A stretch of DNA of 64,000 nt from the NCBI RefSeq assembly GCF_003609835.1, contig NZ_AP017898.1, forward strand, positions 1,488,001 through 1,552,000, written 5' to 3'. Positions within the stretch are counted from its first letter, which is position 1. The number at the start of each line of letters is the position of its first letter. The DNA comes from Sphingopyxis sp. FD7. GTDB taxonomy: Bacteria > Pseudomonadota > Alphaproteobacteria > Sphingomonadales > Sphingomonadaceae. Of this stretch, positions 7,505 through 15,925 are shown one piece after another. Under the pieces are notes generated by a model. The model was not told where the DNA came from and did no database searches. It saw nothing but the letters and a program-made list of their open reading frames with translations. A program made the translations under genes and the position numbers.

Positions 7505-8289
7505 CAGGGCAGTCCGGTTTCGGGAACGGCGGTGCAGGCGATGCGGATCGCCGAGCCAAAACTTGCGGTCGCGTGCTCGCCCGGAACGATCGGATGGACC
7601 CCCGTGATCGCCCCTGCCGAAATCCATTGACCGGGCGCGAGCGCGATGACGCCGCGCAGATGAAGATCGACGAGGAAGCGGAGCGAACCCCAGGGACCAT
7701 CGAGCACATCGCAGGCGCGCCCGCGGCCGACGCTGGCGCCCTCGATCCGGGTTTCGACCCCAAGCCGGTCGAAGCCGTCGCGCGCAAGCGGGGGGCCGAT
7801 CAGCAGGCCGTTGTTGATCCCGATATCGGCAATGATGCCGAAGGGAGCGAGGTCGTGGACATCGGGCGCGGGCGAACTCGCAACCTCGAAACCCACGCGG
7901 ATTTCGCTCACATAATCGGGCGCGTCGGCGAGCGAGGGAAGATGATCGGGCACGCGGTCGAGGCGGAGCATCACCTCAGCCTCGATCGCGCCCGTGCCAC
8001 CGACAAATATCCGTGCCTGACCCGGCGTACCGTCGGAGACGTCGACGCTCCGCAGTATCGGCCCCGCGAGCCGCTCGGCAGCGAGCGAGGCCACGAGCGG
8101 ACCGGGGATACGCCCGACTTTCCAGCCGAGCACTGGCAAGGCCAGCGCATCGCAAAGCCGCCGCTGCACGGCATAGGCGTCCTCAAGCGTCGCCGGAGCT
8201 GGGCGCGGAAAGGCGGCGAGCGCCGTTCCCGCCCGGCGGGCCTCGATCAACAGGGTCGCCGCATCGTCGGCACGCGCGGACAGGCTCAT
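7504..8289 (-). CDS. 2-keto-4-pentenoate hydratase-like (FAH superfamily) enzyme
   Basis: 261 residues from ATG at 8289. GWKVGRIPGPL, the acidic IEAEVMLRLDR segment and ADIGINNGLLIGPPL match the MhpD/hydratase branch of the fumarylacetoacetase superfamily; LVDLHLRGVIALAPGQWISAGAITG is the characteristic C-terminal motif. Members bind Mg or Mn and act on 2-keto acids (hydration, decarboxylation or C-C cleavage). Set between the FadR-like regulator (19 bp upstream) and kdgK (overlap), it probably acts on a 2-keto-3-deoxy sugar acid or a product of it. This role is an inference; it is not a standard alginate-pathway enzyme. Confidence 0.75.
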   Translation of the reverse strand: MSLSARADDAATLLIEARRAGTALAAFPRPAPATLEDAYAVQRRLCDALALPVLGWKVGRIPGPLVASLAAERLAGPILRSVDVSDGTPGQARIFVGGTGAIEAEVMLRLDRVPDHLPSLADAPDYVSEIRVGFEVASSPAPDVHDLAPFGIIADIGINNGLLIGPPLARDGFDRLGVETRIEGASVGRGRACDVLDGPWGSLRFLVDLHLRGVIALAPGQWISAGAITGVHPIVPGEHATASFGSAIRIACTAVPETGLP

Positions 8290-8308
8290 GCGGGCGACCG
8301 TCGGACCA

Positions 8309-9055
8309 TCAGGCGAGCTTCGCGCTCAGCAGATAGCGCTCGCGGCTTTCTGCGGCGCGGCGGCGCAGTTCGTCGAGTGCGCGCTCTTCGGTCTCGTCGA
8401 GCATCGATTCGAGCAGGCGGTTGAAATGCCGCCGCATCGCGAGGCGCGCGCCTGCGGCATCGCGGCGCCTGAGCGCTTCGACGACATCGGCATGTTCGGA
8501 CTGTCGCGCGCGGCCATCTTTGCGGCAGACGAGCGAGTGGCTCTGCCGAACCTCGGGCAATTCCATGCGCATACGCCACAGACTCTCGATGACGTGGATG
8601 ATCGCCTTGTTGTTCGATGCCGCCGCGATCGTCATGTGAAACTCGCGGTCGATGACACTGATCTCGTCCTCGCTCGCGGCCTCGTCCGCCATCGCAGCGA
8701 GCAGTTCATCGAGCTTCGCGAGGGTTTCGGCCGAGATCGTCGGCGCGGCGAGTGCGGCCGCCTCGGCCTCGAACAGCGAACGCGCTTCGGTGACTTCGAA
8801 GGCGCTGACTGGGGGCAGGCGCTTGCTGTCGCCCGGGATTTGCGATTCGACATAGGCCCCGGCGCCAGTGCGGATGTGAATCCAGCCCGTCGCCTGCAAG
8901 GCGATTTCAGCTTCGCGGATCGTCACGCGGCTGACCTCGAACCGTTCGGACAGCTCGCGTTCGCCGGGAAGGCGTGCGCCGGGGGGATAGGTGCCGTCGA
9001 GGATCAGGTCCCGGATGGCGTCGGCGATGTCTTCAAAAAGGCGGCGTTCGGCCAT
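8309..9055 (-). CDS. GntR-family transcriptional regulator, FadR subfamily
   Basis: 248 residues. The N-terminal winged helix (residues about 1-75) contains AIRDLILDGTYPPGARLPGERELSERFEVSRVTIREAEIAL, with the FadR-group pattern. The C-terminal all-helical FCD domain has VTEARSLFEAEAAALAA, DREFHMTIAAASNNKAI and HADVVEALRRRDAAGARLAMRRHF; the Asp and His residues are the usual metal/ligand site. It is the only regulator in the alginate locus and heads the regulator-hydratase-kdgK operon. The gap above its start holds an inverted repeat TCATAC-N6-GTATGA that could be its own operator. The ligand is probably a pathway intermediate such as KDG or DEH (inference). Confidence 0.87.
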   Translation of the reverse strand: MAERRLFEDIADAIRDLILDGTYPPGARLPGERELSERFEVSRVTIREAEIALQATGWIHIRTGAGAYVESQIPGDSKRLPPVSAFEVTEARSLFEAEAAALAAPTISAETLAKLDELLAAMADEAASEDEISVIDREFHMTIAAASNNKAIIHVIESLWRMRMELPEVRQSHSLVCRKDGRARQSEHADVVEALRRRDAAGARLAMRRHFNRLLESMLDETEERALDELRRRAAESRERYLLSAKLA

Positions 9056-9088
9056 AGCTTATTCGTCTCCCACATCATGTGTAGAGAG

Positions 9089-9110
9089 TTCATACAATCC
9101 GGTATGACAA
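9089..9110. promoter_or_regulatory. Candidate operator of the FadR-like regulator
   Basis: A perfect 6 bp inverted repeat TCATAC-AATCCG-GTATGA (9090-9107) lies 35 bp upstream of the regulator start. Read on the minus strand it begins TTGTCATACC, a 10-mer that recurs in the promoter gap of the PL6 lyase gene (20349-20358). FadR-type proteins bind short palindromes of this size. Binding itself is inferred. Confidence 0.5.
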
Positions 9111-9137
9111 TTTTGAAGCCTAACAATGCGACGATCG

Positions 9138-10040
9138 TCAATCGGCATCGGAACATGCTCCGTCCGAGGGGATTTTGGCCGCGCAGAGCCATGCGACCAG
9201 CCGCGCCATCATCGCCGCGCGTGTCGCCGCATCGAATTTCCCATGGCCGCCGCCCGGTACCACGACAAAATCGTTGCGGATGCCAAGCGCGTCGAGGCGG
9301 TGTTTGAGTAACTGCGACTGGGCGATGGGGACGACTTTGTCGGCATCGCCGTGCACGATGAAGATGGGCGGCGACGCGGCGTCGAGCCAGGTCAGCGGCG
9401 ACATGGCTCGCGCCATCTCCGCGGCGTCGCCGCGCGCACCGATCCATCGGGCGACCGTGGGGTGCAGTCCGCCCTCGCCCGATCGCAGCACCGCAAGGTC
9501 GGTGGGGCCGTAAAAGTCGATCACCGCGGCAGCGCGCGGCGGATTGCGGCAATCGGGGGCATCGATCGCGTTCGACGCGGGCAGCAGGCCCGCCATCAGC
9601 GCCAGATGTGCCCCCGCCGAGCTTCCCGCCAGCAGGATTTGATCCGGATCGAAACCGAACCTGGCGGCGTTAGCGCCCGCCCAGTGCAAAGCGCAACGCG
9701 CATCGATCACCGCGGCGGGCGCGCTCGCCTCGCCCGCCAGCCGATATTGCACCGCCGCGACCGAGAATCCGGCATCGAGATAGGGCCGGAACGCCTGCCA
9801 GTCGGCGGGCCGCGCGCCGCGCGCCCAGCCGCCGCCGTGAAAATAGAGGAGGACGGGTACCGGCGCGCGCCGCGCGTCGGGATGAAGATAAAGATCGAGA
9901 TGGAGCGCTACGCCGTCGGCCTGCCGATAGACGAGATCGCGCACGATCGATGCCGGTTCATCGCTTTCGCGCGCGGCCGACGGCGGCGATGCCGGAAGCA
10001 CCGCCGCCGCCGCTGCGACCGACAGAAAAAGACGCCGCAT
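9138..10040 (-). CDS. Secreted alpha/beta-hydrolase esterase
   Basis: 300 residues from ATG at 10040. The N-terminus MRRLFLSVAAAAAVLPASPPSAA is a Sec signal peptide (cut near residue 22), so the enzyme is periplasmic or secreted. HGGGW (oxyanion hole), GSSAGAHLALMAG (nucleophile Ser), IFIVHGDADKVVP (Asp) and VVPGGGHGKF (His) complete the catalytic triad of a BD-FAE/acetyl-esterase-like carboxylesterase. It lies 16 bp after the TonB receptor stop codon and is surely cotranscribed with it. In an alginate locus the natural guess is removal of O-acetyl groups from the polymer or oligomers; the substrate is not proven by sequence. Confidence 0.84.
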   Translation of the reverse strand: MRRLFLSVAAAAAVLPASPPSAARESDEPASIVRDLVYRQADGVALHLDLYLHPDARRAPVPVLLYFHGGGWARGARPADWQAFRPYLDAGFSVAAVQYRLAGEASAPAAVIDARCALHWAGANAARFGFDPDQILLAGSSAGAHLALMAGLLPASNAIDAPDCRNPPRAAAVIDFYGPTDLAVLRSGEGGLHPTVARWIGARGDAAEMARAMSPLTWLDAASPPIFIVHGDADKVVPIAQSQLLKHRLDALGIRNDFVVVPGGGHGKFDAATRAAMMARLVAWLCAAKIPSDGACSDAD

Positions 10041-10056
10041 CACCGCCCTGCGCCGA

Positions 10057-12915
10057 TCAGATCCGCGCCCGGATTCCGATGAAATATTTCGAGCCGTAAT
10101 AATGATATTGGCGGCTGCTGCCATAGATGGGCATATAGGTCGCCTTGGGTTCGTTGAAGATGTTGAGCGCCTCGAAGCGCAGCGACACGCCCTTCATCAG
10201 GTCAAGCGAGGCGCGGAAATCGACGGTCTCGCTGGGTCCGACAAAGCGAAGCTGGCTGTTGCCACCGACGAAATCCTGATAATATTTCGAGCGGTAGTTA
10301 TAGATCGCCTGCAGCGACACCGGGCCGATCTCATAATAGGCCTGCGCCGACAGCACATGTTTGGAATAGCCTGACAGGCTGGCCGGGGGGATGATACCTT
10401 CTGACACGGTCTCGGTCACCGGATCGAACTGGTCGCCGAGCCGGACGTCCTCATTCTCGAAGTTCGAATCGGCATAATTGTAGCTGACCTTTGCGCCCAG
10501 CCCGTCGAGCGGCTTGGGCAGGAAGCTGAAGCGCGTCGCCGCAGTGAGTTCGAGGCCATAGATGCGCGACTTGTCGGGGCTGTTGCGCGTCTGCGTCACC
10601 GGCACCGTCACCGTCTGCCCGTCGATGACGAATTGTTCGTCGAACACGACCGGCTGGAAACCGCCGTTGAACTGCTTGTAATAGAGCGTAGCCGACAGAA
10701 TGCTGTCCTTGTTCGGATACCATTCGATCGCCGCGTCGGCGTTCCACGACATCAGTGGTTTCAGACGCGGGCTGCCGTTGGCGCGGACATTGTCGATCGC
10801 GTCCTCGATATTGGTGAAACTGCCGCCGTCGTCGAGCGTGAAGGTGCGCCCCGCGCCGAGCGCGCTGGGAGCGGGCCGCGACATGGCGCGATAACCCGCG
10901 ACGCGCAGCAGCGTGTTCGGCGCAACCTCGAAGATCGCGTTGACGCTGGGCAGGATGCGCGTGCTGCGGCTCTTGATCGTTACTGTTTCGAAATCGTCGG
11001 TGGTTTCGAGGCGGAAGGTGCCGTCGCCATTGTCGACAAGGACGAACTCGCTGCGCAGGCCGTTCGAGGTCACGTCGGTCTTGACGACACGCACGCCGAT
11101 ATTGCCGCGGACGGGGAAGCTGCCGAGATCGACGTCGTAGTCGGCCATGATATAGCCCGCGAGCGTGCGTTCGGTGACGTCGCGGTTCGCAGGCGACCTT
11201 TTGTCCTCGAGCGCGCCCGGATCCTCGCTCCCCATATATTCGCGAAACAGGCAATCGACGTCGAAGGTCGCCCAGCTGGTGATGGCGTTGCCGTCGGCCG
11301 CCGACAGGAAGTCCGTCTGCGGAAAGGCGCGGTTGCGGCAGAGATTGTTGATGCGCCGGTCCTCGGCGATCGGCGGGTTCAGGTTGAAGTCGCCGTTGCG
11401 CACATCATAGTCGCGGAAGGTCATTTCGGACCAGCGCACGCCCGCCGAGAGCTTGCTGAAAAAACCGTCCATTTCATAACCCGCGTCGAAGCGGCCGGCG
11501 ATGATCTTGTTGTGGCGGCGGCTCTGGTCGCGGCGGAAGCGCGCATCGTCCCAGAATAAATCGTGGTTGTTGAGGTCAAAACGCGGATCGATCGTGATCG
11601 TCGGCACGAAGCTGCCCGGCGCGATCTCATATGTATAGGGAATGCGCATGTTGTTGAACACGGTGCGCACGCCGTTGACGTCCGTCGGGTCGGTGCGCAG
11701 GCGGACGTTGCGTTCATCCTCGACGCGGATCGTGCGCGAATAGCTGCCGTCGATGATGAGCGTCAGCCGGTCGCTGGGCTGCCATTCGATCGACAGGCCG
11801 CCACCCAGATATTCCTCGGCGCGCGACAGTTCGGACCCGTTCGATTCGATCGCGCTCTGCCCGCTCAGGCTCTGAACGATGCCGTTTTCATCATAAACGA
11901 CGTTGGTCAGGCTGCGGCGTGCTTCGGAGATGTTGAGGTCGCGGCGGCTCTCGACAAAGGTGCGGTCCGAATATTGGACGTCGAGATTGATGTTGAACTG
12001 GTCCGACGGCCGCCACTGGATCGCGCCGAAGATCGCGTCGCGCTTGTCGGTCTCGCTGATCTGGCGGAAGGTATAGGCGTTGGGGACGAGGTAGAAGGGA
12101 TGGCCTTCGCCATAATCGTCGCGGCCATACTCGGTGCAATTATTGTTGGTCACGACGATGTCCGCACGGCACGCCGTCCAGGTCGTCGACGCGGCATAGG
12201 TTTCTTCGGGATTGTTGGTGTCGTTGCGCTGCACGCCGATCGCGATGCCGATCGTGTCGTTCGCGAACTGGTCGACATAGCTCAGCGTTCCGCGCCAGCC
12301 GATGCCCCCCGACCCGACGATGCGGTCGCCATAGGGATTATACTGCGCCTTGACCTCGGCCTGGATGCGGCGCTTGCCGAAATCGAGCGGGCGGAGCGTT
12401 CCGATCTCGATCGTGCCCGCGACGCCGCCTTCGACAAGGCTCGCCTGCTGCGTCTTGTATATCTTGATATTGTTGACGAGTTCGGAGGGGAACTGGTTGA
12501 AATTGACCGAGCGGTCGCCGCTGCCGTTCGTCGCGTCGCGGCCGTTGAAGGTCGAATTGGACAGAAAGGGGCCGAGGCCGCGCAGCGCGATTTCGGACGC
12601 GTCGCCCTTTTCGCGGTGCGTCGTCGCGCCGGTGATCGTCTGGATCGCCTGCCCGACCGAGATCGCCGGAATGTCGCCGATGTCGTCCGACGACAGCGCA
12701 TCGACGATCGCCGTTTCCTCCCGCTTGGTGTTAATTGAATTCTGGATCGTCTCGCGAATCCCGGTGACGATGATCGCGTCATCCTCCTCCGGCCCGGCCC
12801 CCGCGGGCGCTTCCTGCGCCATCGCAGGCGCCACAGTCGCGATCAGCGCCGAGCAGGCGCTGGCCAGCAAGACGGTGCGGCGCGTGCGCGCATGGATAGG
12901 ATTGCGAGAATTCAC
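10057..12915 (-). CDS. TonB-dependent receptor (alginate locus, copy 1)
   Basis: 952 residues. GTG at 12915 is preferred because GGGGAGAG stands about 5-8 bases before it; an ATG 12 codons upstream is the alternative. A signal peptide (RRTVLLASACSALIATVAPAMAQ) leads into the plug domain (AIIVTGIRETIQNSINTKRE, VGQAIQTITGATT, VNNIKIYKTQQ, GGVAGTIEIGTLRPLDFGKR), then the beta-barrel, ending YHYYGSKYFIGIRARI with the usual terminal aromatic pattern. It belongs to the large Caulobacter/Sphingomonas-type receptors (TIGR01782-like) that import oligosaccharides across the outer membrane. It forms a unit with the downstream esterase; a shared motif lies 61 bp above its start. Confidence 0.92.
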   Translation of the reverse strand: MNSRNPIHARTRRTVLLASACSALIATVAPAMAQEAPAGAGPEEDDAIIVTGIRETIQNSINTKREETAIVDALSSDDIGDIPAISVGQAIQTITGATTHREKGDASEIALRGLGPFLSNSTFNGRDATNGSGDRSVNFNQFPSELVNNIKIYKTQQASLVEGGVAGTIEIGTLRPLDFGKRRIQAEVKAQYNPYGDRIVGSGGIGWRGTLSYVDQFANDTIGIAIGVQRNDTNNPEETYAASTTWTACRADIVVTNNNCTEYGRDDYGEGHPFYLVPNAYTFRQISETDKRDAIFGAIQWRPSDQFNINLDVQYSDRTFVESRRDLNISEARRSLTNVVYDENGIVQSLSGQSAIESNGSELSRAEEYLGGGLSIEWQPSDRLTLIIDGSYSRTIRVEDERNVRLRTDPTDVNGVRTVFNNMRIPYTYEIAPGSFVPTITIDPRFDLNNHDLFWDDARFRRDQSRRHNKIIAGRFDAGYEMDGFFSKLSAGVRWSEMTFRDYDVRNGDFNLNPPIAEDRRINNLCRNRAFPQTDFLSAADGNAITSWATFDVDCLFREYMGSEDPGALEDKRSPANRDVTERTLAGYIMADYDVDLGSFPVRGNIGVRVVKTDVTSNGLRSEFVLVDNGDGTFRLETTDDFETVTIKSRSTRILPSVNAIFEVAPNTLLRVAGYRAMSRPAPSALGAGRTFTLDDGGSFTNIEDAIDNVRANGSPRLKPLMSWNADAAIEWYPNKDSILSATLYYKQFNGGFQPVVFDEQFVIDGQTVTVPVTQTRNSPDKSRIYGLELTAATRFSFLPKPLDGLGAKVSYNYADSNFENEDVRLGDQFDPVTETVSEGIIPPASLSGYSKHVLSAQAYYEIGPVSLQAIYNYRSKYYQDFVGGNSQLRFVGPSETVDFRASLDLMKGVSLRFEALNIFNEPKATYMPIYGSSRQYHYYGSKYFIGIRARI

Positions 12916-12975
12916 GTCGTCTCTCCCCAAGAATGATTCTTTTATGACCAATATTGTTGTTCAATATCGGTTAAT

Positions 12976-13020
12976 TTGTCAACCAATATGTCTGGATAAT
13001 TGGCTAGTCCATATTGACAG
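12976..13020. promoter_or_regulatory. Two-part motif above TonB receptor 1
   Basis: TTTGTCAACCAATAT (12976-12990) and CCATATTGACA (13010-13020), 19 bp apart, lie in the short gap between the acetylesterase and receptor genes. Both blocks recur above the other receptor gene of this locus (23504-23544). In both cases the first block begins exactly 61 bp upstream of the chosen start codon. A regulator-binding or promoter role is inferred from conservation. Confidence 0.55.
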
Positions 13021-13030
13021 GCAATTATCC

Positions 13031-13876
13031 TTATCGCACAAGCTGGCTGCGCAACTGCGGAACCGCGCGCGCCAGCGCCTCGGTCACCAGTTTTGCCGTG
13101 ACTTCGGCGCCGACGGGGCCGAGGTGAGTGTAATCGAACTTGCGCGTCACCTGTCCACGCGCGCCCTTGCCGACAATCGGCGGCTGTGCGGGCGGAGCCG
13201 GGCGCGCCGCGAGCGTCGTGCCCGCTTGCGCCGCCGCGAGCTCCTCGGGCGTCGGCGGCACTTGCGCGAGCTTGGTCGCCATCTCGGGCCCCATCTCCTC
13301 CGTCTGCGCGGCGCTCAGCGCGTTGAGATCGACAAGCGGCACATCCATCGCCTTCGCGACACCGCGCACCTGGTCCGACCAGCTTGCGAGCGTGTTGCGC
13401 AGCTTCCCGTCCCGGAACTCGCGCCGCGTCAGCGGGGTGACGAGCACGGGCGTCGCACCCGCTGCCCTTACCTCTTCGACAAAGCGGCGGAGGTTCGCGG
13501 GGAACTCGGTCGTCTCGTCGGTCCAGCGTTCAGGCTTGCTCGACTGGTCGTTGTGCCCGAACTGGATCAGCACCCAATGGCCGCGGTATCCCGGCACGCG
13601 CGCTTCGGCGAGCGCGATGTCCCAGCTGCCCTCCTGCCGATAACTGCGCGTCGAGCGCCCGCCGCGCCCGGCGTTGACGCAGGCGACCGACGATTTGACA
13701 TGGTTCGCGCAAAAGGCGCCGCCCCAGCCGCTGTGCGGCGCCATCGTCGAATCGCCGACGAGGATGATCTTGTAGGGCTGAAGCGGTTCGGCGTCGGTGC
13801 GTTCGCGCTCCTGCGCCCCCGCCCCCGACCCGCTCGCGAGCAGCGCGCACGCGGCGATTGCGAAAAGCCCGCGCAT
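13031..13876 (-). CDS. SGNH/GDSL esterase, rhamnogalacturonan acetylesterase-like (CE12 type)
   Basis: 281 residues from ATG at 13876, which overlaps the SDR stop codon (TGATG). A signal peptide (MRGLFAIAACALLASGSGAG) indicates export. SGNH blocks: IILVGDSTMAPHSGWG (nucleophile Ser about 43), NAGRGGRSTRSY (Gly), LIQFGHNDQS (Asn) and DYTHLGPVGAE (Asp-x-x-His). This order and spacing match the rhamnogalacturonan acetylesterase group. Residues about 190-240 form an Ala/Pro-rich insertion unusual for the fold. In this operon it probably removes acetyl groups from alginate, which bacteria often acetylate; pectin is a formal alternative, but no pectinase is present. Confidence 0.85.
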   Translation of the reverse strand: MRGLFAIAACALLASGSGAGAQERERTDAEPLQPYKIILVGDSTMAPHSGWGGAFCANHVKSSVACVNAGRGGRSTRSYRQEGSWDIALAEARVPGYRGHWVLIQFGHNDQSSKPERWTDETTEFPANLRRFVEEVRAAGATPVLVTPLTRREFRDGKLRNTLASWSDQVRGVAKAMDVPLVDLNALSAAQTEEMGPEMATKLAQVPPTPEELAAAQAGTTLAARPAPPAQPPIVGKGARGQVTRKFDYTHLGPVGAEVTAKLVTEALARAVPQLRSQLVR

Positions 13877-14628
13877 CACGAGAAAGCCAGCCCGCCGTTC
13901 ACGTCGAGACACACGCCCGCGAGGAAGCTTGCGGCGGGTGAGGCAAGATAGACGATCGTGTCGGCAACCTCGTCGGGATGGCCTTCGCGGCGAAGCGGCG
14001 TGTTGCCTGCCGTCGCGGCGCGCCCTTCGGGCTTCGAGAAAATATCGTGAAAGCTGGTGCCAATGAGGCCGGGGCAGACCGCGTTGACGCGGATGCCCTG
14101 CGGCCCCAGCTCCTTTGCCATCGCGCGGGTATAGGTCATCAGCGCCCCCTTCGCGGCCGCATAGACCGACGCGCCGGGACCACCACCGTCGCGGCCTGCT
14201 TGGCTCGAGACATTCACCACCGCCGACCCTTCGCCAAGGAAGGGCTGCGACGCCTGAAGCACGAGGAACGCCGATTTGAGGTTGAGCGTCATCACCTGGT
14301 CAAAAAAGGCTTCGTCCATCTCGCTCAGCGTCTTGCGCGCGACCATGCCGCCGGCAAGGTTGACGAGGATGTCGAGCCGCCCGCTGAACGCGACACCGAC
14401 CTCTTCGAGCATCGCCTTGACCGCGCCGCTGTCGGTGACGTCGGCCTGGACCAGAAAGGCGTCGCCGCCCGCGTCCTCGATGGTCTTCAGCGTGTCCTCT
14501 GCCGCATCGCGACCGCTGTTGTAATTGATCGCGACGCGAACGCCGGCGCGCGCGAGTGCGATCGAGACTGATCGTCCTATGTCGCGGCCGCCGCCGGTGA
14601 CGAGCGCGGTTTTGCCCTGGAGAGTCAT
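13876..14628 (-). CDS. SDR-family oxidoreductase, probable DEH reductase
   Basis: 250 residues from ATG at 14628, preceded by AAGGAA. Classical SDR motifs: TGGGRDIGR (cofactor loop), LVNLAGG (NAG-like), NVSSQAG (catalytic Ser), YAAAKGAL (Tyr-x-x-x-Lys) and VNAVCPGLIGT. In alginate-using bacteria an SDR next to the MFS transporter and lyases reduces 4-deoxy-L-erythro-5-hexoseulose uronate (DEH) to 2-keto-3-deoxygluconate, and the position here (between MFS and acetylesterase genes, gap of 13 bp to MFS) supports that role. The SDR family call is secure; the substrate is inferred from context. Confidence 0.85.
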   Translation of the reverse strand: MTLQGKTALVTGGGRDIGRSVSIALARAGVRVAINYNSGRDAAEDTLKTIEDAGGDAFLVQADVTDSGAVKAMLEEVGVAFSGRLDILVNLAGGMVARKTLSEMDEAFFDQVMTLNLKSAFLVLQASQPFLGEGSAVVNVSSQAGRDGGGPGASVYAAAKGALMTYTRAMAKELGPQGIRVNAVCPGLIGTSFHDIFSKPEGRAATAGNTPLRREGHPDEVADTIVYLASPAASFLAGVCLDVNGGLAFS

Positions 14629-14641
14629 GTGGTGCAGTTCC

Positions 14642-15925
14642 TTATTCTTGGATGTTGGCGGGTTTGACGGTGACCGGGACGACGCGACCGCCGACCAGCC
14701 AGAAACACAGGAAAGCGGCGGGGACGATCGCCGCCGAGAGCGCGAAGATCGGCGCATAGCTCGTCTCGGTCAGCGCGGGGACGAGCCAGGTGGTGATGAG
14801 CGTGCCCGCAACTGCGGCGGTGCCGCTGATCCCCGCGAGGCTGCCGACGGCGCCGCCGCCGAAATAGTCGCTCGGCAGCGTCTGGATATTGCCGATCGCC
14901 ATCTGGAAGCCGAAGAGGATGCACGCGATCAGCAGCACGGCATTGAGCGGTTCGCTCGCGCCGATCGTGAAGAGCAGCGAAGGCAGCATGATCGCGCAGC
15001 CGATACCGATCGTCGTCATGCGCGCGCGGTGGACGCCGCCGCCGCCGCCGATGATCCGCCCCGCGAGCCAGCCGCCGAACAGGCTGCCCAGCATCGCGCC
15101 GACAAAGGGCACCCACGCGAAAAGCCCGATCTGCTTGACGTCGAAGCCGAAGGTTTCGGCCAGATAGATCGGCAGCCACGACACGAAGAGCCACCAGACG
15201 GGGTCGAGGAAAAAGCGCGACAGGATGACGCCCCAGCTCTGGCGATAGCGCAGCAACTCGCCGAGCGGCACGCGGCGGCTCTCGTCCCGCCCCGCTTCGG
15301 TGCGGCCGGTCAGGATATAGGTGCGTTCTTCCTCGCTAATCCCCGGATGGTTTTCGGGATCGGCCTTGTAGAACCAGAGCCACGGCACCAGCCAGACGAA
15401 GCCCAGCAAGCCGATGAGCAGGAAGGTTCCAGGCCAGCCGAACTGGACGAACAGCAGCGCGATCAGCGGCGCCGACACGATGCCACCGAGCGAAGCCCCG
15501 GCGTTGAAAATGCCCTGCGCCAGCGCGCGCTCGCGCGACGGGAACCAGAGCGCATTCGCCTTGGTCGCGCCCGGCCAGTTGCCCGCTTCGCTGACGCCTA
15601 GCGTCGCGCGCAGCACCATCAGCGGCGGCATCGAGCGCACGAGCGCGTGCGCGGCGATCGACAGTGACCAGATGACGATCGAGATGGTAAAGCCCATCCG
15701 CGTCCCGATCGCGTCAAAGATGCGCCCGAACAGCGACTGGCCGAAGGCGTAGAAGATCATGAAGATCGTCACCAGCAGCGCATAATCTTCCTTGGTGGCG
15801 CCGATGTCCTTCGACACTTCGGGCCACATCACCGCCAGCGCATTGCGGTCGATATAGTTGATGACCGTCGCCAGCGCGATCAGCGCGATCACGCACCAGC
15901 GAAAACGACCCTTGATATTGCTCAT
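14642..15925 (-). CDS. MFS transporter, hexuronate/DEH carrier (ExuT-like)
   Basis: 427 residues from ATG at 15925 (MSNIKGRFRW); an upstream in-frame start would overlap the PL17 gene deeply. It is an inner membrane protein with about 12 helices. INYIDRNALAVMWPEVSKDIG, GRIFDAIGTRMGF and EAGNWPGATKANALWFPSRERALAQGIFN match the anion:cation symporter (ACS, ExuT/GudP) family that takes up hexuronates. It overlaps the PL17 stop by 4 bp (ATGA). Context makes unsaturated uronate or DEH the likely cargo. Confidence 0.9.
   Translation of the reverse strand: MSNIKGRFRWCVIALIALATVINYIDRNALAVMWPEVSKDIGATKEDYALLVTIFMIFYAFGQSLFGRIFDAIGTRMGFTISIVIWSLSIAAHALVRSMPPLMVLRATLGVSEAGNWPGATKANALWFPSRERALAQGIFNAGASLGGIVSAPLIALLFVQFGWPGTFLLIGLLGFVWLVPWLWFYKADPENHPGISEEERTYILTGRTEAGRDESRRVPLGELLRYRQSWGVILSRFFLDPVWWLFVSWLPIYLAETFGFDVKQIGLFAWVPFVGAMLGSLFGGWLAGRIIGGGGGVHRARMTTIGIGCAIMLPSLLFTIGASEPLNAVLLIACILFGFQMAIGNIQTLPSDYFGGGAVGSLAGISGTAAVAGTLITTWLVPALTETSYAPIFALSAAIVPAAFLCFWLVGGRVVPVTVKPANIQE

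Noticed and set aside
13031-13876. Pectin-degradation role for the whole locus, suggested by the rhamnogalacturonan-acetylesterase-like gene
   Set aside because: No pectate lyase, polygalacturonase or rhamnogalacturonan lyase is present, whereas both alginate lyase families PL6 and PL17 are clear.
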